NCBI RefSeq assembly: GCF_024172085.1 | Contig: NZ_JAMZDZ010000001.1 | Coordinates: forward strand, 1,674,001 to 1,738,000 | Reading direction: 5' to 3' | Source: Hamadaea flava | GTDB lineage: Bacteria; Actinomycetota; Actinomycetes; Mycobacteriales; Micromonosporaceae | DNA: 64,000 nucleotides | In this document: positions 44,701 through 52,530 of the stretch, piece by piece | Numbering within the stretch: position 1 is the stretch's first letter | Layout: every line of letters begins with the position of its first letter | Notes under the pieces: generated by a model | Told to the model about the DNA's origin: nothing | What the model saw: the letters and a program-made list of their open reading frames with translations, nothing else | Database searches by the model: none | Position numbers and translations under genes: made by a program

Positions 44701-47700
44701 GGACTACGGGGAGTTCGGTCTCGTCCAGGACCGCGCCAAGATCCTCCAGCAGCTCGGAACGCAGCGCCGGCTGGCCGACGAGGCGTACCAGCGCGGACAA
44801 GAGGCGGGTGAGCCGTCGGGGCGGCCGCCGCTCGTCATCGGCCTCTACACCAATCAACTGACCAACGCTCTCCTCGCGCAGCTGCTGGCCAACGGCGCCG
44901 ACGCGGTCTGGCACTACCACGGTTTCCAGCTCTTCACCTCCGCTGTCGTGCACGAGGGCAGGGGGCAGCGGCCGGCGGCTACCGATCCGAATCCGCCCAC
45001 TGCCCCGACCGTGCCGAGGGGGAACACCGACGCGGTGGACGTCGTCACCCAGCTGCTCACGTCTGGCTTTCAGGTCGGCGACCCGGTCACCGTCACCACC
45101 GATCCCGAGGGCGTCGACGTCGTCTTCGGTGAGAACACCCAGCGCCGGGTGCTGGTCGACCGCGCAGCCCTCCCCCCGGGTACGCAGGTGCGGCTGGGCT
45201 ACGACCCCGACGCCGGCGCGTTCCGGCTGACCGTCGGCCAGGACGTCGACGTCAACGATCCCGGCGTCCGGGTCGAGCTGGCCCAGGCGTTGGGCCGGGT
45301 CGTGCTCGGGCCCTCCGAGTTCCGCGCTGACGACCGCAGTTCCGAGGACATGTTCCTCGACGTGCTCCAGGCGTACAGCTATATGGGCATTTCGGATGTC
45401 GGTCACGCGCTGGCGATGAGCCGGCCGGCCGGGCAGACCGGCCGCGAGGCGGACGTGGCCGCAGCGGTACGCCTGACGCAGCAGGCGCGGGCCGACGAGC
45501 AGCGCGTCATGCGGGTGTTGCGGGCGGCGCTGGCGGTCGATCCGAGCTTGGCCGACGTCATCGTCCGTTTGACGGCCATCGACGCGACCGTGAGCGGCCA
45601 CCCGGCCCGTCGGCTCGCGCGGCTGGTGGGCCGGCTCGACGCCCCGGCCAGCGACAGCGCCCCGGCCGGCGACAGCGCGCAGGACGTGCGGCGGCGGGCC
45701 GAGGTCGGCCGGATCATGGCCGCGACCCTGGCGGCCACCCGTGGGCAGCTCGATCAGCGGATGTCGGGGTCGGTGGACGTGGCGGACCTGTCGACGATCG
45801 CCGACGAGGCAGTGAATCATGCGCTGACTGTCCTCGGCACCGCGCAGGCGAACGGCGATCCGCTCCAGGCGATCGGACCGGACGGCGCTTTCACGTCGGA
45901 GACGTCCACAGCAGCGCAGGTTACCGCCGCGGAGTTCCAGTCCGAACTGGACAGCCGGACGGCGCGCGACGGGCAGACCGAGCGGCAGCGTGTGGCGTTG
46001 CGGCCACTTGCCGGTGGACCCGCGCGGCTGGACGTCTCGCTGCGAGCCGCGCTGCGCTCAGTCGCCGCGACGCTCGGCTTCGCCACGCCCAGCGAGGAGG
46101 TGGCGATGCTGGCCCGCTGGGGCGAGGCGCTGCACGGCCTCGCCGGCGAGGGCACGCCGGAGTCGGCTGCGGCCATCGTGGACACCGCGCGCGATGTGAT
46201 CCGGCGGACGATCGCGAACCCGGATCGGATGTCCATTCGCGACACTGATCGTGGCGACGCGTACGTGGTGTTTCAGCGTCTCCTGCCGAACGGGCAGGTC
46301 GTCGCGGTCACCGTCCAGGTGCACCGGTTCCTGGCCGATCGGGAGGCGATCGTCACCGACGTCGAGGTCCGGCCGGACCTGCGTACCGACGCCGGGCGGC
46401 CGATGGCGGGGGCGATGCCGCACCGGGTTCGGCTGGCACCGCGGCGTGGACCGATGCGGAACGACTTCGTGAACGACCTTGGCATGGGCACGCCGTACAC
46501 CTCGGCCACGGCGATCCGGGCCGCCATGGGAAGGGTGGCGGACGCGCTGGGCTTGACCGTGACCGAGGACGGCGGTCGCACCACGTATGACCTCGGTTGG
46601 CGGGACGGCGAGGGCCCTGCGCGGGTCCGCGTCCGGATCGCCGGGGTGGGGGGCGGGCGCGGCGTCGAGGTGCGCCCGCCCCGGCCCGGCCGGGGAGAGC
46701 GGGTCTGGGAGTTGCGCGTCGATCCGCGCCAGCTCAACCGCGTCGGGCTGCCGCTCGACATCGCCGAAGCGCTCGGGCTCGCGTACGCGACCCACGCGGA
46801 ACATGTCGACGGGTGGGTCCGGCCGTCCGCCGACGTGACGCCGCAGGCTGCCCGGCTAGCCGCCATCGCTGCGGTGATGACGGTTCCGCAGCCCGCCTCG
46901 GCGACCCCGGCGGGACGGCGGCTGGCGGCCGAAGCGCAGGCGCTCATCGAGAACCTGGGTCTGCGGCTCGACCAGCCCGAGCACGGTCAGCGCCGGGCCG
47001 AGCTGGCTTCGACGATCGCGACCTTGTTCGGCGCGGACGCGGCGACCGCGGTCGACACCCTGCTCGCCGACCAGGGTGTCGCGGCGGCCGACCTCAGCAA
47101 CGCCGAGACCAGGAAGTTCGCGGAGAAGGCTCGCGAGCAGGCCGCCGCGCGTGACCGCGCCCGGACGGTCACCGACCTCCTCCTCGACCAGCAGCCGGGC
47201 CAGGCGACGACGCAGACCCCGGAGATCGCCGAGCTTCGCGGGATAGGCCCGACGCTGACGGCGACCGAGATCGCCGAGCAGCTGGCGACCGTGCTGCCGG
47301 AAGTGGCGCTGAGCCGTGGTCTGACGCTCACCGCAGTACGCCGGGACGGCTTGGACACCGTGGCCACGGTCACCCACCCCAGCCTCGCGGGCCCGGTGAC
47401 CGTACGCCTCCGGACCGGATCACCGGCCACCGGCACCTCGGCGCACACGACGATCGACTTCGCCGACCGCTCGGTGACCATCACGGTCGCTCACGGGCAG
47501 TCCGCGGACCTCGTCTCGCTGCACCTGGTCGGAGCGCTGACCCAGGCTTTGGAGACCGTTGGGCGTACCGACGACGGCAGACCGGGCCAGCCGGCGGACG
47601 CGCTGGGCCATCATCAGCTCAGCTATCGCCAGCGACACGACATCCACGGGGCCAGTCCCGCCGACGTCGCGCTCGCCGCCCAGATTCAATGGCAGGCGGA

Positions 47701-49480
47701 ACGGATGGGCGTCGACCATCGTGCCGCCACGGTCGCCAACCTGATCGTCCTGCTGCATCAGGCCGGCGTACGCGACGGGCAGGTGCATTCCACCTTGCGC
47801 CGCCGGTTGCTGGTCCGGCTCATGCCGGCTCCGATCGCGTTCCGGGTGAAGGCGCTGCTGGAGATGGAAAGCGTGCTGGATCCGGCGATCCGGTCCGCGG
47901 TGCCGACCATGACGACCGCACCGTCGCGGACGGTCTCGCGGGGGCGACGGCGGTTCACGGTGAACCTGCCGGTGTCGCTGGAGTCGACGGGCTCGCTGAG
48001 CACCCCGCCGCATCAGCCACTGCTGCCGTTCGTACGCCGGATCGGCCCTCGCCGGGCGGACCGGTTGGAACGGCGGATCGCCGCACGGCGGTTCCAGATC
48101 AGCCGCATGGGCTCGGACTGGGTCGCAGCGCGGCGTACGCCGACGACCGCCGCTCTGGCGCGTAGCGCGCTGTGGCCGGTGAAGTTCCTCCGAGCGAGGC
48201 CGTTGGCGCTGCTCACCGGCAAGCTCCGCTACCAGCGCCCGTGGCGGGTCAGCGCGTTCAGCAACCGGACCGGCTTCACCCGGTTGCTGCTGCCCGACGG
48301 CTCGCACAAGTGGGTGGCCTACACGAAAACCGCGGCGACCCGGACGATCAACCGGCTCGGCGGGTTGCGGTTCTCCACGTATACGCCGTGGAACGACAAC
48401 GCCGCTCCCGATCAGGGTCACGGCAACCGATACGGCCCCACCGGTACGCCACCGGCGTGGTTGTTCCCGCTCACGGGCCACGCCGTGATCGACCTGATCG
48501 CCGGGATCGTCGGGCACCTCCCCGTCACGGTCAGCACCAAGGACGGCAGTGGCATCGGCACGCCTCTCCCGTTCGGCAACAAGGAGAGCGAGACGCGGCC
48601 GACCACGATCCGGGCGATCGGCGACTTCGGCGACGGCACCCGGATCGCGATCGCGCGCATGACGCCGTCGCCGGATCTGACGAACACTCACACCTTCACG
48701 GCGTACGTGTTCATCGGGACGTTCCTCGACGTCAAGATCGCCGGGGTGACGAGCTTCTACATCTGGGTCGGCGGCCAAGGCGTCTCGGTCACCGGCAGCC
48801 AGGACTACGACGAGCTGGTCCGCAATCTCGCCGAGATCACCGACGAGCATCGGCGCCTGATCGCGGAGGGACACCGCGTGCGGGCCTGGTGGCACCGGCG
48901 CAAGGCGGTCAGCACGTACTTCGGTTCGTTCAAGGGCGGTGGCGAGATGCAGCCGCTCGTCTTCGAGATCGGCTACTCCCACCGCTACACGCCTTACCTG
49001 GACACCTTCGACCGGCTGGGCTGGGACGTCAGCCAGGTTCACGACATCGCGAGCACGCCGGAGCACGAGCACGCCGACAATTTCCACGACCCGTTCACGC
49101 AGGGGAACGACCGCGCGGGCCTGCAGATCAATCCCAACATCTCGATCCTCGCCGGAGCCTTCGACCCGTTCACCGCGAGCCGCCGGTTGCGTACTGTTCT
49201 CAATCCCGTCAATTGGGCCCGGGCCTGGTTCCAGCGGCCTGATGTCGCCGAGGCGCTGGGCTTCAGGGACGCTGCCCCCACGCTCGTGCCCGGGACTCCC
49301 GGCGAGTCGCACCTGCCCAGCGGCGACCGTACGCCGGGCCTGATCGAGTCGGTGATCAATCCGCCGTCCGACGGCACTCCTGCCCAGCCCTACCGATCGC
49401 CGTACAACTTCGACGGACCGGGGGACGATGATGACGACGAGACGCCGGGCCCGATAGTTTGGACTCCGCCGCGAGGGTGA
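41777..49480 (+). CDS. giant type VII secretion-linked multidomain protein (2567 aa)
   Basis: The N-terminal 330 residues are a CpnT/WXG-like helical domain with a hydrophobic stretch at about 120-170. A Gly/Ser/Ala-rich linker follows (about 345-465), then a Thr/Glu/Ser-rich region. Two tandem modules of about 98 residues start at R645 and R743 (RPDNLPSEVDAVWDALP, RPDGLPHDLAATWDALP). Residues 957-975 have TDIDILGRLPDGTEVRFEVKDY, a PD-(D/E)XK-like pattern (D959, E973, K975). The middle (about 1090-1800) has beta-rich repeats with DVDVNDPGVRVELAQALGRVV and DPRQLNRVGLPLDIAEALGLAYATHAEHVDGW. The C-terminal 500 residues are unfamiliar but well-ordered, with a His cluster (H2430, H2432, H2437). 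Export through the adjacent ESX system and a toxin or processing role are inferred. Confidence 0.85.
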   Translation: MSDVLEPVGRLWDAVLRYGGKAKDAIWPPDSESDVIALAEAWEAAADALQQAIDTSEAAAVQLLETWLDGAGFEMYYTLHSLNQGAGDSVGLTQLVADLRQIATKCRNYARDLADTKNQVRAEIALNAALFALACLGGPAGISLFASRMASQIAARVALMALRVATAASKMGKVSKFALGVAKEGFEEVGIDWTGQKLSQMQGYRTTIDLKQTATAGLAGAIGGPLSEGLREVPGLKQLTHKPGQAATAASSFITNGVTSPVAGHVAQNVMDGNLAAIGDVGAYAKAVRDNGFAAGAMAVGRSNTELAGRQIHSAVTGGPSTWSQVATELGHGSGPPNGNPPTPLAPDSAGAGAGNGAGAASGSAAGAGAAGGSGAGGSSSASASGGSTSGSGTPGSGSSGGSGSSGSGSGTSGAGGSSGASTSGGTSSSAGTSGSGSGSGSGGSAGSSGSGGPSGSGDVGDGVGAGAPDATTDVPSGPDENGADHQTAQESTPDGADQDQASPEAGNVADPTGGQNLGADGSATQQSGLPPAESTESASVDPAVTGPVAAAPATATRPAATRHTTIGATPAASNRSATNGQNQSGTDSEESGADGRGESTTEEQAGLDQAPASAPTGASAESEVVPESATASENSPTGTPDSTRPDNLPSEVDAVWDALPAGARQAVADLAAANQAAADRRSAGLSDLVTAMAASVTGESGLSLAETLDRMSEAQRRAFAERIAAYTGLASPTAADAAAVARPDGLPHDLAATWDALPPAVRHVVSRLAAAHPKAAAREQKALANALLGAAKSVVSGRRDRPLAELVAGMTEAERQTFADRMARKVTSLTTQQAAKDQSTATQRELARLGAQPGKGMVLEAADIQAKLDRLAALGVDIAHAEATLRDYLKNARSVQAGDQINATTLDGDATNVVGLLAAIDAALALAELPPELLAQLGTPGLTIEGLQVPVADQTDIDILGRLPDGTEVRFEVKDYGEFGLVQDRAKILQQLGTQRRLADEAYQRGQEAGEPSGRPPLVIGLYTNQLTNALLAQLLANGADAVWHYHGFQLFTSAVVHEGRGQRPAATDPNPPTAPTVPRGNTDAVDVVTQLLTSGFQVGDPVTVTTDPEGVDVVFGENTQRRVLVDRAALPPGTQVRLGYDPDAGAFRLTVGQDVDVNDPGVRVELAQALGRVVLGPSEFRADDRSSEDMFLDVLQAYSYMGISDVGHALAMSRPAGQTGREADVAAAVRLTQQARADEQRVMRVLRAALAVDPSLADVIVRLTAIDATVSGHPARRLARLVGRLDAPASDSAPAGDSAQDVRRRAEVGRIMAATLAATRGQLDQRMSGSVDVADLSTIADEAVNHALTVLGTAQANGDPLQAIGPDGAFTSETSTAAQVTAAEFQSELDSRTARDGQTERQRVALRPLAGGPARLDVSLRAALRSVAATLGFATPSEEVAMLARWGEALHGLAGEGTPESAAAIVDTARDVIRRTIANPDRMSIRDTDRGDAYVVFQRLLPNGQVVAVTVQVHRFLADREAIVTDVEVRPDLRTDAGRPMAGAMPHRVRLAPRRGPMRNDFVNDLGMGTPYTSATAIRAAMGRVADALGLTVTEDGGRTTYDLGWRDGEGPARVRVRIAGVGGGRGVEVRPPRPGRGERVWELRVDPRQLNRVGLPLDIAEALGLAYATHAEHVDGWVRPSADVTPQAARLAAIAAVMTVPQPASATPAGRRLAAEAQALIENLGLRLDQPEHGQRRAELASTIATLFGADAATAVDTLLADQGVAAADLSNAETRKFAEKAREQAAARDRARTVTDLLLDQQPGQATTQTPEIAELRGIGPTLTATEIAEQLATVLPEVALSRGLTLTAVRRDGLDTVATVTHPSLAGPVTVRLRTGSPATGTSAHTTIDFADRSVTITVAHGQSADLVSLHLVGALTQALETVGRTDDGRPGQPADALGHHQLSYRQRHDIHGASPADVALAAQIQWQAERMGVDHRAATVANLIVLLHQAGVRDGQVHSTLRRRLLVRLMPAPIAFRVKALLEMESVLDPAIRSAVPTMTTAPSRTVSRGRRRFTVNLPVSLESTGSLSTPPHQPLLPFVRRIGPRRADRLERRIAARRFQISRMGSDWVAARRTPTTAALARSALWPVKFLRARPLALLTGKLRYQRPWRVSAFSNRTGFTRLLLPDGSHKWVAYTKTAATRTINRLGGLRFSTYTPWNDNAAPDQGHGNRYGPTGTPPAWLFPLTGHAVIDLIAGIVGHLPVTVSTKDGSGIGTPLPFGNKESETRPTTIRAIGDFGDGTRIAIARMTPSPDLTNTHTFTAYVFIGTFLDVKIAGVTSFYIWVGGQGVSVTGSQDYDELVRNLAEITDEHRRLIAEGHRVRAWWHRRKAVSTYFGSFKGGGEMQPLVFEIGYSHRYTPYLDTFDRLGWDVSQVHDIASTPEHEHADNFHDPFTQGNDRAGLQINPNISILAGAFDPFTASRRLRTVLNPVNWARAWFQRPDVAEALGFRDAAPTLVPGTPGESHLPSGDRTPGLIESVINPPSDGTPAQPYRSPYNFDGPGDDDDDETPGPIVWTPPRG
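42828..43155 (+). repeat. Gly/Ser/Ala low-complexity coding repeat
   Basis: Degenerate runs of GGC/TCG/GGG codons within the giant gene, coding for about 110 residues of almost only Gly, Ser, Ala and Thr. It separates the helical export domain from the rest and is the kind of sequence prone to slippage and length change. Confidence 0.8.
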
Positions 49481-49530
49481 TCGGCCCGCCTCGCCGCGTA
49501 CGGACCTGGCCGACGACGGCAGGAGCCCAC

Positions 49531-49956
49531 GTGCGTCCAAAATGGATCTACGCGGCTCTCGCCGTGCTCGGCGTGCTCGCCGTCGTGCTCGGGCTGTCCT
49601 GGTGGCGCGGGCCGGCGCTCATCCCGCTCGATCCGCCGACCGGTCAGGTGACCATCGCGGGCCAGCTCGTCCTCGATCCGGCCGAGCCCGCGTCCGGCGG
49701 CCTGGTCACCGCCCGCGCCACCCTCAGCGCCGAACGGGACGTCGTCCTGAGCGCGTTGACCGTGAAGGTACGCGACGAAGCCGGCGCGTTCCATGACTTC
49801 CCGACGCTGGTCGACGCCGAGCTGAGCCCGGAGCCTCGGGTGTTCGAGACGCAGCGGGAACTCCCAGCGCCCGGCACCTACACCTACTACCTGGCGTACC
49901 AGTTGCACGGGACCTGGGTCAGTCTGCCGCCCTGGCAGCGGGTCACGGTGCGCTGA
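49531..49956 (+). CDS. small membrane-anchored protein after the giant gene
   Basis: A 141-residue protein: a short n-region, one hydrophobic helix (residues 5-25, ALAVLGVLAVVLGLSWW), then an exported beta-rich domain (VTIAGQLVLDPAEPASGGLVTARATLSAERDVVLSALTVKVRDEAG) ending in APGTYTYYLAYQLHGTWVSLPPW, which resembles an immunoglobulin-like sandwich. The GTG start has AGGAG 6 bases upstream. It begins 50 bases after the giant gene and could serve as its membrane partner or immunity protein; nothing in its sequence proves this. It overlaps the opposing histidine kinase by 14 bases. Confidence 0.75.
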   Translation: MRPKWIYAALAVLGVLAVVLGLSWWRGPALIPLDPPTGQVTIAGQLVLDPAEPASGGLVTARATLSAERDVVLSALTVKVRDEAGAFHDFPTLVDAELSPEPRVFETQRELPAPGTYTYYLAYQLHGTWVSLPPWQRVTVR

Positions 49957-51193
49957 CCGGCAGGCGCAGCTCGAAGATCGCGCCGCCCTCGTCGGCGTTG
50001 TAGACCGTCAGAGTGCCCCGGTGCGCCTGGGCGACCCAGCGGACGATCGACAGCCCGAGGCCGGAGGAGCCGCCGGTGCTGGAGAACCGGTCGAACGCCT
50101 CGTCGGCGAGCGCCGCGTCGATGCCGGGACCGTGATCGGCGACGGTGACGACGCCGCCGGCCACGGTGATGTGCACGATCGCCGACGCGCCCGGCCGACG
50201 TCCATATCGGATCGCGTTGTCGAGCAGATTGCCGATCGCGCGCTGGATCAGGATCGGGTCGGCGTTGACCTTGGTGGGCGCGGCGGTGACGGTGATCTGC
50301 GCACCTTCCGGGGCGGTGTCCTCGACGACGGCCGTCACGAGCTGGTCGAGCCACATCGGCTGGATGGCCAGCTTCTCCACGCCCGCGGCGAGCCGAGCCC
50401 GGACGAGCAGACCGTCGATGATCCGGCCCATCCGGCCGGCCAGGCGTACGGTGCGCGACAGCAGGTCGGCCTGTCGCTCGGGGTTGTCCAGGGCGGTCTC
50501 GGCGAGGGCACGCAACGCCGCGACCGGCGTACGCAGATCGTGTGCGGTCTCGGCGAGCAGCACCTCCTGCTGGTGCAGGGCCGCCGCCACCGGCCGGATC
50601 GCCCGGCCCGACAGCGCGTGCGCCGCCGCGCCCAGGCCGGCGAAGAGCACCACGCAGCCGCCGATGACCAGCGCCGTCAGCTTGTTGTGGCGCTTCTGCT
50701 CGGCTGCGGTGTCGGCGACGGCGACCACCGCGCCGACGTAGTCGTGTTTGCGGTCGAGCAGCGGCTCGACGCGTACGCGGACCAGCTCGCCGCCGCTGCC
50801 CCGCTGGTAGCCGACGACCGCCCCACCGGTCCGGATCGCGGTGGCGGTCAGTCCGCTGAGCACGGCGTTGTCCATCGGTACGCAGAGCTGCCGCGAGATG
50901 TGCGCCTGGAAGGTCAGCGCGCCGCCGGGCATGATCGCGAACTGGGGGCAGCGGTCGTTGAGCTCGTCGGTGTTGACGAGGCTGAAGTCGATGGCGTCGT
51001 CCAGGATGATCAGCCGGCTGACCGACGAGGTGACCCGATGCAGTTCGGCGTCGAGCCGGGCCTGCCCCTGCCGGCCGTCGGTGCGGACGATCCACCAGGC
51101 CAGGCCCACGATCGCGAGCATGTTGGCGGCGGTGACCAGGGCGGTGAGCACCCAGCGCAGTCGGCGCAGCCGCTCGGTGGCCGACGACGTCAT
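49943..51193 (-). CDS. sensor histidine kinase (HisKA type)
   Basis: A 416-residue kinase with two membrane helices (about 14-37 and 171-192) flanking an extracellular sensor domain of about 130 residues with Cys82 and Cys104. A short HAMP-like linker leads to the phosphoacceptor H218 in LAETAHDLRTP, then N, G1 and G2 boxes (NLLDNAIRYG, VADHGPGID, GGSSGLGLSIVRWVAQAHRG). It overlaps the OmpR-type regulator by 4 bases (ATGA). A second orphan regulator sits downstream in the next operon. A role in sensing envelope or secretion state is inferred from location only. Confidence 0.94.
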   Translation of the reverse strand: MTSSATERLRRLRWVLTALVTAANMLAIVGLAWWIVRTDGRQGQARLDAELHRVTSSVSRLIILDDAIDFSLVNTDELNDRCPQFAIMPGGALTFQAHISRQLCVPMDNAVLSGLTATAIRTGGAVVGYQRGSGGELVRVRVEPLLDRKHDYVGAVVAVADTAAEQKRHNKLTALVIGGCVVLFAGLGAAAHALSGRAIRPVAAALHQQEVLLAETAHDLRTPVAALRALAETALDNPERQADLLSRTVRLAGRMGRIIDGLLVRARLAAGVEKLAIQPMWLDQLVTAVVEDTAPEGAQITVTAAPTKVNADPILIQRAIGNLLDNAIRYGRRPGASAIVHITVAGGVVTVADHGPGIDAALADEAFDRFSSTGGSSGLGLSIVRWVAQAHRGTLTVYNADEGGAIFELRLPVSAP

Positions 51194-51849
51194 GCGATGC
51201 CCAGCAGGTAGCCCCGGCCCCGGACGGTGTGGATGAGCTGCGGCTCGTGCAGCTTTCGGCGCAGGCGCTTGACCACCACGTCGACCACATTAGACATCGG
51301 GTCGGTGCCGGAGTCCCAGCAGTGCTCGATCACCTCGGCCCGCTCGACGATCTGATCGGCCCTGGTCAGGAGGTATTCCAGCACCGCGTACTCCTTGACC
51401 GAGCAGGTGATCAGGACGCCGGCGCGGCGGACCTCCCGGCGTGCGCAGTCTAGCTCCAGATCGGCGTGGCGTAACACCGACGGCCGTCCCGTGCGGCGGC
51501 ACAGGTTCTCCACCCGGGCGCTGAGTTCGGCGACGGAGAACGGCTTGACCAGGTAGTCGTCGCCGCCGTGCTCGAATCCGGCGACCCGGTCGGCCAACGC
51601 GTCGCGGGCGGTGAGGAACAGGACGGGCACGGCCCAGCCCTGCCGGCGGCGGGTGTGCACGTAGCCGATCGAGTCGCCGTCGGGCAGCATCCGGTCGAAC
51701 ACCACGCAGTCGAACTCTTGGCCGCTCAGGGCTTCGTCCGCGGACGCGATGTCCCGGGCGGTGTCGACGAGCAGTCCGTCGGCGCTCAGTTTCGCGGCCA
51801 CCGCCACGCGAAGATCCTCATCGTCCTCGACGACCAGCACTCGTGTCAT
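51190..51849 (-). CDS. OmpR-type response regulator
   Basis: A 219-residue regulator with receiver (acid pair E8-D9-D10, phosphoacceptor D52 in VVFDRMLPDGD, Lys in YLVKPFS) and a C-terminal winged helix (VKEYAVLEYLLTRADQIVERAEVIEHCWD ... IHTVRGRGYLLG). ATG at 51849 follows GAGG by 5 bases; a TTG at 51852 is an alternative. It is the cognate partner of the overlapping kinase. It resembles the second regulator at 54161 closely. Confidence 0.95.
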   Translation of the reverse strand: MTRVLVVEDDEDLRVAVAAKLSADGLLVDTARDIASADEALSGQEFDCVVFDRMLPDGDSIGYVHTRRRQGWAVPVLFLTARDALADRVAGFEHGGDDYLVKPFSVAELSARVENLCRRTGRPSVLRHADLELDCARREVRRAGVLITCSVKEYAVLEYLLTRADQIVERAEVIEHCWDSGTDPMSNVVDVVVKRLRRKLHEPQLIHTVRGRGYLLGIA

Positions 51850-51924
51850 CAAAACCTCATGTACGCCGATAGATCGTGTCTGTACCGCAGGTTAGCCGAC
51901 CTATCCGATGAGGAGGATGCCGTC

Positions 51925-52530
51925 GTGAACACCTCAGAGCCCGGCGGGATCGAGGCGATCCTGGCCTCGGCGGTCAGCGAGGTCCTGGTCATGAGCACGG
52001 GATCCGCGCCGATCGGCCAGTACCGCGCCGTCGACCGGGAGAACCTCGCCCGCGGCGTACGCTATCGCGTCCTGTTCCCCGATTCGATGCGGCTGACCAC
52101 CAAACTCAGCCGGATGGCGCTGGCCGGCGCCGCTGTGCGTACCAATGTAGAGATCCCGGTGGAAGCGATCGTGATCGACGGCACGACGGCCCTGCTGCCC
52201 AATCATCCGACCGGCGTGGCCGCGTTCCGGCTGCCGGGCGTGGTGACCGCGACGCTGGAGCTGTTCGGGTGGATCTGGTCTTCCGCGGTGCCGCTGACCC
52301 CGGTGGAGGAGGCCGGCGACGACGGCCCGCTGACCTGGCGGGAGCGGGACCTCATGACCCTGCTGTACACCGGGCACACCGACGAGTCGGCGGCGATGAA
52401 GCTGGGCATCTCGGTGCGGACCGTGCGGCGGATGGTCGCCGACATCATGAACCGGCTCGGTGCGCGCAGCCGGTTCCAGGCCGGGGCGAAGGCCGCGGGG
52501 CAGGGTTGGTTGATGGCGAGGGCGAGCTGA
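51925..52530 (+). CDS. LuxR-type transcriptional regulator with N-terminal sensor-like domain
   Basis: A 201-residue protein. Residues 1-125 form an alpha/beta domain (IEAILASAVSEVLVMSTGSAPIG ... YRVLFPDSMRL ... VRTNVEIPVEAIVIDGTTALLPNHP) resembling the effector domain of TrmB-like/LuxR hybrids. The C-terminal LuxR helix-turn-helix runs from about 135 to 195 (LTWRERDLMTLLYTGHTDESAAMKLGISVRTVRRMVADIMNRLGAR). The GTG start has AGGAGG 8 bases upstream. It is divergent from the two-component pair and coupled to the AAA gene by TGATG. It probably regulates this secretion operon. Confidence 0.9.
   Translation: MNTSEPGGIEAILASAVSEVLVMSTGSAPIGQYRAVDRENLARGVRYRVLFPDSMRLTTKLSRMALAGAAVRTNVEIPVEAIVIDGTTALLPNHPTGVAAFRLPGVVTATLELFGWIWSSAVPLTPVEEAGDDGPLTWRERDLMTLLYTGHTDESAAMKLGISVRTVRRMVADIMNRLGARSRFQAGAKAAGQGWLMARAS

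Noticed and set aside
43787-45820. 677-codon minus-strand frame inside the giant gene
   Set aside because: Shadow of the giant frame with no start signal or domain.
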